From positions 1 through 6,019 of the forward strand of contig CALLYR010000243.1 in NCBI GenBank assembly GCA_937859005.1: a DNA stretch of 6,019 nucleotides. Direction: 5' to 3'. The stretch's first letter is position 1. Every line of letters begins with the position of its first letter. The position numbers and the translations under genes were made by a program. This DNA comes from an uncultured Paracoccus sp. (GTDB taxonomy: Bacteria > Pseudomonadota > Alphaproteobacteria > Rhodobacterales > Rhodobacteraceae). Shown piece by piece: positions 1-5,596 of this stretch. Under the pieces are notes generated by a model. That model saw nothing but the letters and a program-made list of their open reading frames with translations. It was not told where the DNA came from and searched no databases.

Positions 1-1
1 C

Positions 2-532
2 CGCAACATGGGCGTGCGGCTGAAGCTGAACGTGAACCGCGCGCTGGTCCGCGGCAAGCGCGTGGTGCTGGTGGACGATTCGGTCGTGCGCGGCACCACC
101 TCGCGCAAGATCAAGGACATGATCCTTGAGGCGGGGGCAAGCGAGGTGCATTTCCGCATCGCCAGCCCGCCGACCGCATGGCCGTGCTTTTACGGCGTGG
201 ACACGCCCGACCGCGACAAGCTGCTGGCCGCCCGGATGTCGCCCGCCGAGATGCGCGACTGGATCGGCGTGGACAGCCTGGCCTTCGTGTCGCTCGACGG
301 GCTTTACCGCGCGGTGGGCGAGGCGAAGGGCCGCGACAACGCCTGTCCGCAATATTGCGACGCCTGTTTTTCGGGCGACTATCCGGTCGCGCCCTACGAC
401 CAGATCCAGCGCGGCTTCCGCATGAAGCCCGACCCCCTGTCGGGCGATGCCGAGGCGCAGCCCGACCAGACGGGATACGAACCTGTCGATCACACCCTGA
501 CGCCCAACAGCGCGACGCGGGCCGCGGAATAG
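2..532 (+). CDS. purF: Amidophosphoribosyltransferase, C-terminal part (5' end outside window)
   Basis: This is the last 176 codons of PurF, which makes 5-phosphoribosylamine from PRPP and glutamine in the first committed step of purine synthesis in the cytoplasm. The frame is open from base 2, so the N-terminal glutaminase domain with its catalytic Cys lies upstream. The PRPP-binding loop of type I phosphoribosyltransferases is plain (VVLVDDSVVRGTT, about 65-103). A Cys in PCFYG (185-187) and the pair in CDAC (356-358 and 365-367) match the C-terminal iron-sulfur ligands of the Bacillus subtilis type enzyme, so this is probably the [4Fe-4S] class. Full-length family members have roughly 480-510 residues, so about one third is present. 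The tail after the CDACFSGDYP motif ends in a poorly conserved stretch, as is usual. The TAG stop lies 12 bases from the convergent arsC stop. Identity is very secure. Confidence 0.97.
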   Translation, partial: RNMGVRLKLNVNRALVRGKRVVLVDDSVVRGTTSRKIKDMILEAGASEVHFRIASPPTAWPCFYGVDTPDRDKLLAARMSPAEMRDWIGVDSLAFVSLDGLYRAVGEAKGRDNACPQYCDACFSGDYPVAPYDQIQRGFRMKPDPLSGDAEAQPDQTGYEPVDHTLTPNSATRAAE

Positions 533-544
533 CGCAGCCCGGCG

Positions 545-910
545 TCAGACCGCCGCGGGCGGGTTGTCCATGATCTCGAACACGGTCTCCGCGGGCCGTG
601 CCAGCCGCGTGCCCCTGGATGTCACGACAAAGGGGCGGTTCAGCAGGATCGGATGCGCCTCGATCGCGTCCAGCAGTTGCTCGTCCGTCAGGCTTTCGTC
701 CGCCAGCCCCAGTTCGTCGTAAGGCGTGCCCTTCGTCCTGATCGCCTGCCGCAGGGCCAGGCCCGCGTCCGCCACCATCCGGCGCACGGTTTCCCGGTCG
801 GGCGGGGTCTTCAGATAGTCGATCACCTGCGGGTCCTCGCCCGCCGCGCGCAGCAGGGCCAGCACAGTGCGCGAGGTGCTGCATTTCGGGTTGTGATAGA
901 TCGTGGTCAT
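545..910 (-). CDS. arsC: ArsC-family arsenate reductase (glutaredoxin-dependent type)
   Basis: The protein has 121 residues of the thioredoxin-fold ArsC/Spx family. The Escherichia coli plasmid ArsC enzyme reduces arsenate to arsenite using glutathione and glutaredoxin. The N-terminus MTTIYHNPKCSTSR carries the catalytic Cys (Cys10, equivalent to Cys12 of E. coli ArsC). The three arginines that bind the oxyanion in that enzyme are all present: Arg58, Arg92 (in ILLNRPFV) and Arg105 (in GTRLARP). The length is nearer to short chromosomal homologues (about 115-120) than to plasmid ArsC (141); the C-terminal tail is missing. The start at 910 fits the family N-terminus and has AGG 5 bases upstream; an in-frame ATG at 997 would add 29 non-conserved residues. 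No arsenite pump or arsR lies next to it, so arsenic resistance is inferred from residues, not from context. A YfgD-like role is the alternative. Confidence 0.9.
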   Translation of the reverse strand: MTTIYHNPKCSTSRTVLALLRAAGEDPQVIDYLKTPPDRETVRRMVADAGLALRQAIRTKGTPYDELGLADESLTDEQLLDAIEAHPILLNRPFVVTSRGTRLARPAETVFEIMDNPPAAV

Positions 911-947
911 CGGAGCCTGTCGCTTTGCCAATGAGAGGCATCGTGGC

Positions 948-995
948 GGGACCGGCGGCGGGGTGCAACCCGGCCGCGGCATCCGGGCCGGTCCC
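948..995. repeat. GC-rich 9-bp inverted repeat between divergent genes
   Basis: The arms GGGACCGGC (948-956) and GCCGGTCCC (987-995) are perfect complements separated by 30 bases. A smaller stem, GGGT-GCA-ACCC, sits inside at 961-971. The repeat lies in the 165-base region (911-1075) between the start codons of arsC and the VIT1-family gene, 37 bases beyond the arsC start. It has no T-tract, so it does not look like an intrinsic terminator. It could be a protein-binding site or a structured leader of the arsC transcript. In DNA this GC-rich, some such repeats occur by chance. The rest of the gap holds an AT-rich patch at 1011-1022 and the ribosome-binding site of the next gene. Confidence 0.4.
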
Positions 996-1075
996 ATTTG
1001 CTGCGCGGGATGCTATTTATATGGTTGCGGCACGGAACATGCCGGGCGGCACGATCACGAAGGGAGCGAGCGCGC

Positions 1076-1792
1076 ATGACCGAATATTCCGACGACCTTT
1101 CCGCCCATCCCGAGGCGCCGCACATGATCAACCGCTCGAACTGGCTGCGGGCGGCGGTGCTGGGGGCCAATGACGGCATCGTGTCGGTCAGCGCGCTGGT
1201 CGTGGGGGTCGCCGCGGCCGACCCCTCGCCCCGCGCGGTGCTGATCGCCGGGACGGCGGGGCTGGCCGCGGGGGCGATGTCGATGGCGGCGGGCGAATAT
1301 GTCAGCGTCAGTTCCCAGTCCGACATCGAACGCGCCGACATCGAACGTGAACGCGAGGCCCTGGTGCGGATGCCCAAGCAGGAGCTTGAGGAGCTTGCCG
1401 CCATCTATCGCAGCCGCGGCATGTCGCCCGCCACCGCCATGGCCGCCGCGCGCGAGGTGACGGAACACGACGCGCTGGGCGCCCATGTGCGCGAGGAACT
1501 GGGGATCAGCGACGTCAATTCCGCCAATCCGCTGCAGGCGGCCTTTGCCTCGGGCGTCACCTTCTCGGTCGCAGCAAGCCTGCCGGTGCTGGCCGCGTTC
1601 CTTGCGCCCGCGGGGCGGATCATCCCATGGGTGCTGGCCGTCACGCTGCTGGCGCTGGCGCTGCTGGGCGCGGTGGGGGCGCGCGCGGGCGGCGCACCGA
1701 CAGGCCGGGCGACGGCGCGCGTCGTCGTCTGGGGCATCTTCGCCATGGCGATCACGATGGGGGTCGGCCGTCTGTTCGGGGTTGCCGCATGA
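1076..1792 (+). CDS. VIT1/CCC1-family Fe(II)/Mn(II) transporter
   Basis: The 238-residue membrane protein belongs to the VIT1/CCC1 family. Eukaryotic members load iron or manganese into vacuoles; bacterial ones are thought to export these metals or limit their toxicity. The first membrane segment holds GANDGIVS (residues 30-37), whose Asp is a conserved pore residue. The second holds AGAMSMAAGEYVSVSSQ (65-81), with the family's Met and Glu residues. A Glu-rich, helical cytoplasmic section follows (about 84-145), corresponding to the metal-binding domain of plant VIT1. Three more hydrophobic segments lie near 153-176, 183-203 and 214-234, giving the usual five. No ferritin-like N-terminal domain is present, which separates it from MbfA. 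AGGGAG (1061-1066), 9 bases before the ATG, fixes the start; an upstream ATG at 998 would add 26 unlike residues. The stop overlaps the next gene as ATGA. Substrate and direction are inferred from family. Confidence 0.92.
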   Translation: MTEYSDDLSAHPEAPHMINRSNWLRAAVLGANDGIVSVSALVVGVAAADPSPRAVLIAGTAGLAAGAMSMAAGEYVSVSSQSDIERADIEREREALVRMPKQELEELAAIYRSRGMSPATAMAAAREVTEHDALGAHVREELGISDVNSANPLQAAFASGVTFSVAASLPVLAAFLAPAGRIIPWVLAVTLLALALLGAVGARAGGAPTGRATARVVVWGIFAMAITMGVGRLFGVAA

Positions 1793-2355
1793 AGGCGCTG
1801 GCGCTGCGGGGGGCGGCCTTCGCGCTGGCCGGTCTGCTGGCCGTGGCGGGCTGGTTCGGCGGCGTTTACGAAAGCGACAATTACCATGCGGTGATCGCGG
1901 GCGAACTTTACCGTTCGGGGCAAATGGACGGACCGGGCCTGACCCGGCGCATCCGCGACGACGGCATCCGCAGCGTCATCAACCTGCGCGGCCCCAACGA
2001 GGGCACGGCCTGGTACGACGAGGAAATCGCCGCCACCCGCGCCGCCGGGATCGCGCATCTGGATTTCCGCATGACGGCCCGCAGTTCCCTGTCGGCCGAG
2101 GATGCCCGGCGGCTGGCCGCGATGATGCGCGACGCGCCGAAACCCGTGCTGATCCACTGCGACGGCGGATCGGACCGCACGGGGCTTGCCAGCGCGCTGT
2201 ATCTGGCGGCTGTGGCGGGGCAGCCCGAACAGGCCGGACGGCAGTTGTCGGTCCGCTATGGCTATCTGGGGATCGAGGGCGTGACGAAGGCCTGGCCCAT
2301 GATCGAAAGCTGGGACCGGCTGAAAGGCGAACTGCCCCTGATCGCAGCGGACTGA
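1789..2355 (+). CDS. Membrane-anchored or exported CX5R (dual-specificity/tyrosine type) phosphatase
   Basis: The protein has 188 residues. It carries the Cys-phosphatase signature HCDGGSDRTG with Cys124 and Arg130, in which Cys attacks phosphate to form a thiophosphate intermediate. Upstream it has ELYRSGQ (39-45) and IRSVINLRG (60-68), typical of a bacterial branch of the DSP/PTP superfamily. Residues about 5-25 form one hydrophobic stretch after a Lys/Arg-containing start, so a signal peptide or single N-terminal anchor is likely; the catalytic domain would then face the periplasm. I see no clear signal peptidase site, so an anchor is preferred. The ATG overlaps the stop of the VIT1-family gene by 4 bases, so the two are probably translationally coupled; GGGG at 1778-1781 is the only ribosome-binding-site candidate. 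The true substrate (phosphotyrosine, inositol phosphate, nucleotide or lipid head group) cannot be read from sequence. The gene ends 9 bases from the convergent mur stop, with no terminator visible. Confidence 0.85.
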   Translation: MKALALRGAAFALAGLLAVAGWFGGVYESDNYHAVIAGELYRSGQMDGPGLTRRIRDDGIRSVINLRGPNEGTAWYDEEIAATRAAGIAHLDFRMTARSSLSAEDARRLAAMMRDAPKPVLIHCDGGSDRTGLASALYLAAVAGQPEQAGRQLSVRYGYLGIEGVTKAWPMIESWDRLKGELPLIAAD

Positions 2356-2364
2356 GGCTCCCGG

Positions 2365-2802
2365 TCAGCGACGCTTGCGGCAGTAAAGCTCCAGCCGGTG
2401 GTCCACGATCTCCAGCCCGTATTCGGCGGCGATCCGGCACTGCATCCGTTCGATCTCGGCGGACTGGAACTCGATGATCTCGCCGGTTTCCAGGTCGATC
2501 ATGTGGTCGTGGTGGGGGCGGTTCAGGACCTCGTACCGGCTGGACAGGCCGTCGAACTGATGCGCGCGCAGCACGCCCTTTTCGGCCAGCGCCGACAGCG
2601 TGCGATAGGCCGTGGCCTGCGACACCGTCGGGTCCAGACGGCGCGCCTGCGCCAGCACCTGTTCGGCGTCGGGATGATCGCGCGATTCCAGCAGCACCCG
2701 CAGGATCGCCTGCCGCTGGCGGGTCACGCGCAGGCCGGTGCGGCGCAGCAGGGCGTCGATGGCGCCGGTATCGGGCGCGTCGGGATCGGGGCGGTCCTCC
2801 AT
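2365..2802 (-). CDS. mur: Fur-family metal-dependent repressor, probably manganese uptake regulator Mur
   Basis: The 145-residue protein is a Fur-family dimeric repressor. The winged helix spans about residues 15-92, with the recognition region near PTVSQATAYRTLSAL (59-73). It aligns without gaps to most of E. coli Fur. His43, Glu91, His98 and His100 match the regulatory metal site (His33, Glu81, His88, His90), and Glu118 and His135 match Glu108 and His125. The CxxC of the structural zinc site is absent: Asp103 and Thr106 take its place in HHDHMIDLETGEIIEF. Lack of these cysteines is common in alphaproteobacterial Fur/Mur proteins. The gene is divergent from sitABCD, as in Sinorhizobium, where this homologue senses manganese and represses sit. 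Mur is therefore the best reading; an iron-sensing Fur role is possible. The start at 2802 gives the family length and has only a weak ribosome-binding site. Confidence 0.9.
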   Translation of the reverse strand: MEDRPDPDAPDTGAIDALLRRTGLRVTRQRQAILRVLLESRDHPDAEQVLAQARRLDPTVSQATAYRTLSALAEKGVLRAHQFDGLSSRYEVLNRPHHDHMIDLETGEIIEFQSAEIERMQCRIAAEYGLEIVDHRLELYCRKRR

Positions 2803-2843
2803 GCGGCCATGTTAGCCTGTGCGCTCTCAACGGTTCAAGCCAG

Positions 2844-2872
2844 ATGAGAATCGCTTGCAAGTCCATCGACAA
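2844..2872 (-). promoter_or_regulatory. Candidate mur promoter
   Basis: Read on the minus strand, TTGTCG (complement of 2867-2872) and TCTCAT (complement of 2844-2849) are 17 bases apart. Each matches the sigma-70 consensus at 4 of 6 positions. Transcription would begin near 2837 and give a leader of about 35 bases before the mur start codon. The -35 hexamer overlaps the candidate -35 of the divergent sit promoter. The evidence is only pattern matching in a GC-rich genome. Confidence 0.25.
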
Positions 2873-2892
2873 CTGCGAACCATTCGCATTAT
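2866..2892 (+). promoter_or_regulatory. Candidate sitABCD promoter
   Basis: TCGACA (2866-2871) matches the -35 consensus at 5 of 6 positions, and CATTAT (2887-2892) matches -10 at 4 of 6. The spacer is 15 bases, which is short for sigma-70, so the assignment is tentative. Transcription would begin around 2899, leaving a leader of about 28 bases before the sitA ATG. The palindrome at 2874-2888 fills the spacer and touches the -10, the position expected for repression by steric block. Confidence 0.35.
2874..2888. promoter_or_regulatory. Candidate Mur/Fur operator (7-1-7 palindrome)
   Basis: TGCGAACCATTCGCA has perfect 6-bp arms (TGCGAA and TTCGCA) around CCA. Read as 7-1-7, it has the geometry of Fur-family boxes (TGATAAT-N-ATTATCA in E. 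coli), with six of seven pairs matching. Its centre lies 47 bases before the sitA ATG and 79 bases from the mur start codon, inside the candidate sit promoter. The sequence shows the symmetry and placement; binding by Mur is inferred from the divergent gene pair. Confidence 0.6.
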
Positions 2893-2927
2893 CAAGGACA
2901 GGACAGGGGCGAATCGGGGGCACGGGG

Positions 2928-3830
2928 ATGATGGCGGTCAGCCGGGGACTGGCGGCACTGGCGGCGGCCCTGATGCTGCCCGCGGCCCCCACAGAAGCGG
3001 CCGAGCGGCTGAAGGTCGTCACCACCTTCACCGTGATTGCCGACATGGCGCAGAATGTCGCAGGCGATGCGGCCGAGGTCGTGTCGATCACCAAGCCCGG
3101 CGCGGAAATCCACGGCTATGAACCCACGCCCCGCGACATGGTGCGCGCCAGCGACGCCGACCTGATCCTGTCGAACGGGCTGAACCTGGAACTGTGGTTC
3201 CAGCAGTTCCTGGGCAATCTGGGCGACATCCCCTCGGTCACGCTGTCCGACGGCATCGAGCCGATTCCGATCGCCCTTGGCCCCTATCAGGGCAAGGCCA
3301 ATCCCCATGCATGGATGGGGCCGGACAATGCGCTGGTCTATATCGACAACATCCGCGACGCGCTGTCCGGCCACGACCCGGCGAATGCCGCCACCTATGC
3401 CGCCAATGCGGAAAGCTACAAGCAGCAGTTGCGCGCCACGCTGGCGCCGCTGCGGGACCGGATCGCGCAGGTGCCGGAAAAGGACCGCTGGCTGGTGACC
3501 TGCGAGGGCGCCTTCAGCTATCTGGCCCGCGACCTGGGCCTGCGCGAGCTTTACCTGTGGCCGATCAACACCGATCAGGTCGGCACGCCCCAGCAGGTGC
3601 GCACGGTCATCGACGCGGTGAAGGCCAACCATATCCCCGTCGTCTTCTGCGAAAGCACCGTCAATGCCGCCCCCGCCCGGCAGGTCGCCCGCGAAACCGG
3701 CGCGGATTTCGGGGGTGTGCTGTATGTGGACAGCCTCAGCGCGCGCGACGGCCCGGTGCCGACCTATCTGGACCTGCTGCGGGTGACGGTGGAAACGATT
3801 GCCGCGGGGCTGGTCCCGCAGGCGGAGTGA
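2928..3830 (+). CDS. sitA: Mn(II)/Fe(II) ABC transporter, periplasmic substrate-binding protein
   Basis: The 300-residue protein is a cluster A-I (SitA/YfeA/PsaA-type) metal-binding protein that captures Mn(II), possibly also Fe(II), in the periplasm and hands it to SitCD. Residues 1-25 form a signal peptide (basic start, Ala/Leu core, small residues near PTEAA). There is no lipobox Cys, so it should be soluble. The four metal ligands of the family are visible: His62 (GAEIHGYEP), His127 (NPHAWM), Glu193 (TCEGAFSYLA) and Asp268 (LYVDSLS). His-His-Glu-Asp is the set of Mn/Fe binders; ZnuA/TroA proteins have a third His, and ZnuA has a His-rich loop, which is absent here. The start at 2928 is chosen because it gives the signal peptide and has GGGGG 7 bases upstream; ATG at 2931 is equally in frame. 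An upstream ATG at 2844 would place the start before the predicted promoter. sitB follows after 6 bases. Confidence 0.95.
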   Translation: MMAVSRGLAALAAALMLPAAPTEAAERLKVVTTFTVIADMAQNVAGDAAEVVSITKPGAEIHGYEPTPRDMVRASDADLILSNGLNLELWFQQFLGNLGDIPSVTLSDGIEPIPIALGPYQGKANPHAWMGPDNALVYIDNIRDALSGHDPANAATYAANAESYKQQLRATLAPLRDRIAQVPEKDRWLVTCEGAFSYLARDLGLRELYLWPINTDQVGTPQQVRTVIDAVKANHIPVVFCESTVNAAPARQVARETGADFGGVLYVDSLSARDGPVPTYLDLLRVTVETIAAGLVPQAE

Positions 3831-3836
3831 AGATCC

Positions 3837-4733
3837 ATGGCGCAGACAAGAACCACAACCGCCATGACGGCCAGCCAGGCCGCCCCCCTTTCCCCGCCTG
3901 ACGCGCCCGGCATCAGCGTCCGCGACGTGACCGTCACCTATCGCAACGGTCACACCGCCCTGCGCAATGCCAGCTTCCGGGTCGGGCGCGGCACGATCAC
4001 CGCGCTGGTGGGCGTGAACGGGGCGGGCAAATCGACGCTGTTCAAGGCGATCATGGGCTTCGTCCCCGTGGCGCGCGGCGAGATCCGCCTGCTGGGGCGC
4101 ACGGTGCGGCAGGCGCTGCGCGAGAATCTGGTGGCTTACGTCCCCCAGGCCGAGGAGGTGGACTGGGCTTTCCCCGTGCTGGTCGAGGATGTGGTGATGA
4201 TGGGCCGCTATGGCCGCATGGGCTTCCTGCGCCGCCCCCGCACCGCCGACCGCGAATCCGTCACCCGCGCGCTGTCCCGCGTGGGGATGCTGGACTTCCG
4301 CCGCCGCCAGATCGGGGAACTGTCCGGCGGCCAGCGCAAGCGGGTGTTCCTGGCCCGCGCGCTGGCGCAGGACGGACAGGTGATCCTGCTGGACGAGCCC
4401 TTCACCGGCGTGGACGTCAAGACCGAGGAGCAGATCACCGCCCTTCTGCGCCAGTTGCGCGACGAGGGCCGGGTGATGCTGGTCGCCACCCACAACCTGG
4501 GCAGCGTGCCGGAATTCTGCGATCAGACCGTGCTGGTCAAGGGCACGGTGCTGGCCTACGGCCCCACGGCCACGACCTTCACCCGCCAGAACCTCGAACG
4601 CGCCTTCGGGGGCGTGCTGCGCCACTTCACCCTGTCGGGGGCCGAACTGCACGACGACGACGACCCGCGTCAGGTGCGGATCATCACCGACGACGAACGC
4701 CCCTTCGTCCATTATGGCGAGGCGCAGGAATGA
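3837..4733 (+). CDS. sitB: Mn(II)/Fe(II) ABC transporter, ATP-binding protein
   Basis: The 298-residue cytoplasmic ATPase powers metal import through SitC and SitD. All nucleotide-binding motifs are intact: Walker A GVNGAGKST (59-67), Q-loop Gln104 (YVPQAEEVDW), signature LSGGQ (162-166), Walker B VILLDEP (182-188), D-loop GVD (191-193) and switch His219 (VATHN). The VDWAFPV stretch after the Q-loop is typical of metal-type ABC-3 ATPases. A C-terminal extension of about 40 residues, with an acidic HDDDDP run and ending in RPFVHYGE, resembles SitB/YfeB tails. The first 24 residues are not conserved, and ATG at 3864 (residue 10) is a possible alternative start. GGAG at 3824-3827, 9 bases upstream and inside the end of sitA, supports 3837. 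The stop overlaps the sitC start by 4 bases, so the genes are probably translationally coupled. Confidence 0.95.
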   Translation: MAQTRTTTAMTASQAAPLSPPDAPGISVRDVTVTYRNGHTALRNASFRVGRGTITALVGVNGAGKSTLFKAIMGFVPVARGEIRLLGRTVRQALRENLVAYVPQAEEVDWAFPVLVEDVVMMGRYGRMGFLRRPRTADRESVTRALSRVGMLDFRRRQIGELSGGQRKRVFLARALAQDGQVILLDEPFTGVDVKTEEQITALLRQLRDEGRVMLVATHNLGSVPEFCDQTVLVKGTVLAYGPTATTFTRQNLERAFGGVLRHFTLSGAELHDDDDPRQVRIITDDERPFVHYGEAQE

Positions 4734-5596
4734 CCCCGCTGCTGGAGCCATTCGCCTATGGATACATGACCAACGCCATGTGGGTGTCAGCGCTGGTGGG
4801 CGGGGTCTGCGCCTTCCTGTCGGCGTTCCTGATGCTGAAGGGCTGGTCGCTGATCGGGGACGCGCTGTCCCATTCGGTCGTGCCGGGGGTGGCGGGGGCC
4901 TATATGCTGGGGCTGCCATTTGCGCTGGGAGCGTTCCTGTCGGGGGGGCTGGCCGCGGGGGCGATGCTGTTCCTGTCGGGCCGGTCGGGGCTGAAGATCG
5001 ATGTCATCATCGGCATCATCTTCACCGCCTTCTTCGGGCTGGGGCTGTTCATGATCTCGGTCAATCCGATGGCGGTCAGCATCCAGACCATCGTGCTTGG
5101 CAACATCCTGGCGATCACGCCGGGCGACACGCTGCAACTGGCGATCATCGGATTCGTGACGCTGGCGGTGCTGCTGGCGAAATGGAAGGACCTGATGGTC
5201 ACCTTCTTCGACGAGAACCACGCGCGGTCCATCGGTCTGCGGCCCGATCTGCTGAAGGTCGTGTTCTTCGTGCTGCTGTCGGCGGCCATCGTGGCGGCGA
5301 TGCAGACGGTGGGCGCGTTCCTGGTGATCGCGATGGTGGTGACGCCGGGGGCGACCGCCTATCTTCTGTGCGACCGATTCCCGCGGCTGATCGCGGTGGC
5401 GGTCGCCATCGGGACGCTGACCAGCTTCCTTGGCGCCTATGCCAGCTTCTTCCTGAACGGGGCCACGGGCGGGGTCATCGTCACGCTGCAGACCGCGATC
5501 TTCCTGCTGGTCTTCGTGCTTGCGCCGAAACACGGGCTGCTGGCCGCCCGCGCCCGCGCCCGCGCCGCATTGCGCGAGGAAGGAGACGCGGCATGA
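4730..5596 (+). CDS. sitC: Mn(II)/Fe(II) ABC transporter, permease (first of two)
   Basis: The 288-residue inner-membrane permease belongs to the ABC-3 family and forms half of the import channel. About eight hydrophobic segments can be seen, roughly at 17-36, 54-82 (two close helices), 91-111, 134-151, 176-196, 198-214, 218-238 and 247-266. The family hallmark FLMLKGWSLIGDALSHSVVPG is spread over residues 33-53. The cytoplasmic loop FFDENHARSIGL (159-170) is the likely coupling contact to SitB. An Arg/Ala-rich tail (273-280) follows the last helix. The start overlaps the sitB stop as ATGA, with GAGG at 4719-4722 as ribosome-binding site; the stop overlaps the sitD start in the same way. The length is normal for the family. 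Permease identity is secure; naming it C rather than D rests on gene order. Confidence 0.94.
   Translation: MTPLLEPFAYGYMTNAMWVSALVGGVCAFLSAFLMLKGWSLIGDALSHSVVPGVAGAYMLGLPFALGAFLSGGLAAGAMLFLSGRSGLKIDVIIGIIFTAFFGLGLFMISVNPMAVSIQTIVLGNILAITPGDTLQLAIIGFVTLAVLLAKWKDLMVTFFDENHARSIGLRPDLLKVVFFVLLSAAIVAAMQTVGAFLVIAMVVTPGATAYLLCDRFPRLIAVAVAIGTLTSFLGAYASFFLNGATGGVIVTLQTAIFLLVFVLAPKHGLLAARARARAALREEGDAA

Noticed and set aside
550..562. CCGCC-GCG-GGCGG hairpin near the convergent purF/arsC ends as a terminator
   Set aside because: The stem is only 5 bp, lies within the last codons of arsC and has no T-tract on either strand.
926..940. TGCC-N7-GGCA near the arsC start as another Mur/Fur box
   Set aside because: Only the outer 4-bp arms pair, the inner positions do not fit the 2874-2888 site, and such short GC-rich arms are expected by chance.
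1011..1022. AT-rich TGCTATTTATAT as the -10 region of the VIT1-family gene promoter
   Set aside because: It stands out by base composition, but no -35-like hexamer sits at 16-18 bases upstream; TTGCTG at 998-1003 is too close.
1028..1044. CGGCA-N7-TGCCG hairpin in the leader of the VIT1-family gene as a riboswitch
   Set aside because: It is a single 5-bp stem with no resemblance to the yybP-ykoY manganese riboswitch or another known class.
998..1075. In-frame ATG at 998 as start of the VIT1-family gene
   Set aside because: The 26 added residues are Arg-rich and unlike the family, the codons include an AT-rich promoter-like patch, and the ATG at 1076 has a good AGGGAG ribosome-binding site.
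2356..2364. Shared terminator between the convergent phosphatase and mur genes
   Set aside because: Only 9 bases separate the stops and the only symmetry is CTGA/TCAG made by the stop codons themselves.
2844..2927. In-frame ATG at 2844 as start of sitA
   Set aside because: It would put 28 extra residues before the signal peptide and start upstream of the predicted promoter and operator.
1979..3094. Long minus-strand frame overlapping the phosphatase, mur and the mur-sitA gap
   Set aside because: Arg/Pro/Ala/Ser-rich translation without motifs, out of frame with mur, which has clear Fur-family residues.
2892..4919. Very long open frame on the minus strand opposite sitA-sitB-sitC (675 codons)
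   Set aside because: It is a mirror of GC-rich codon use on the plus strand: low-complexity, His/Gln/Arg-rich, no domain, and lying against three well-identified genes.
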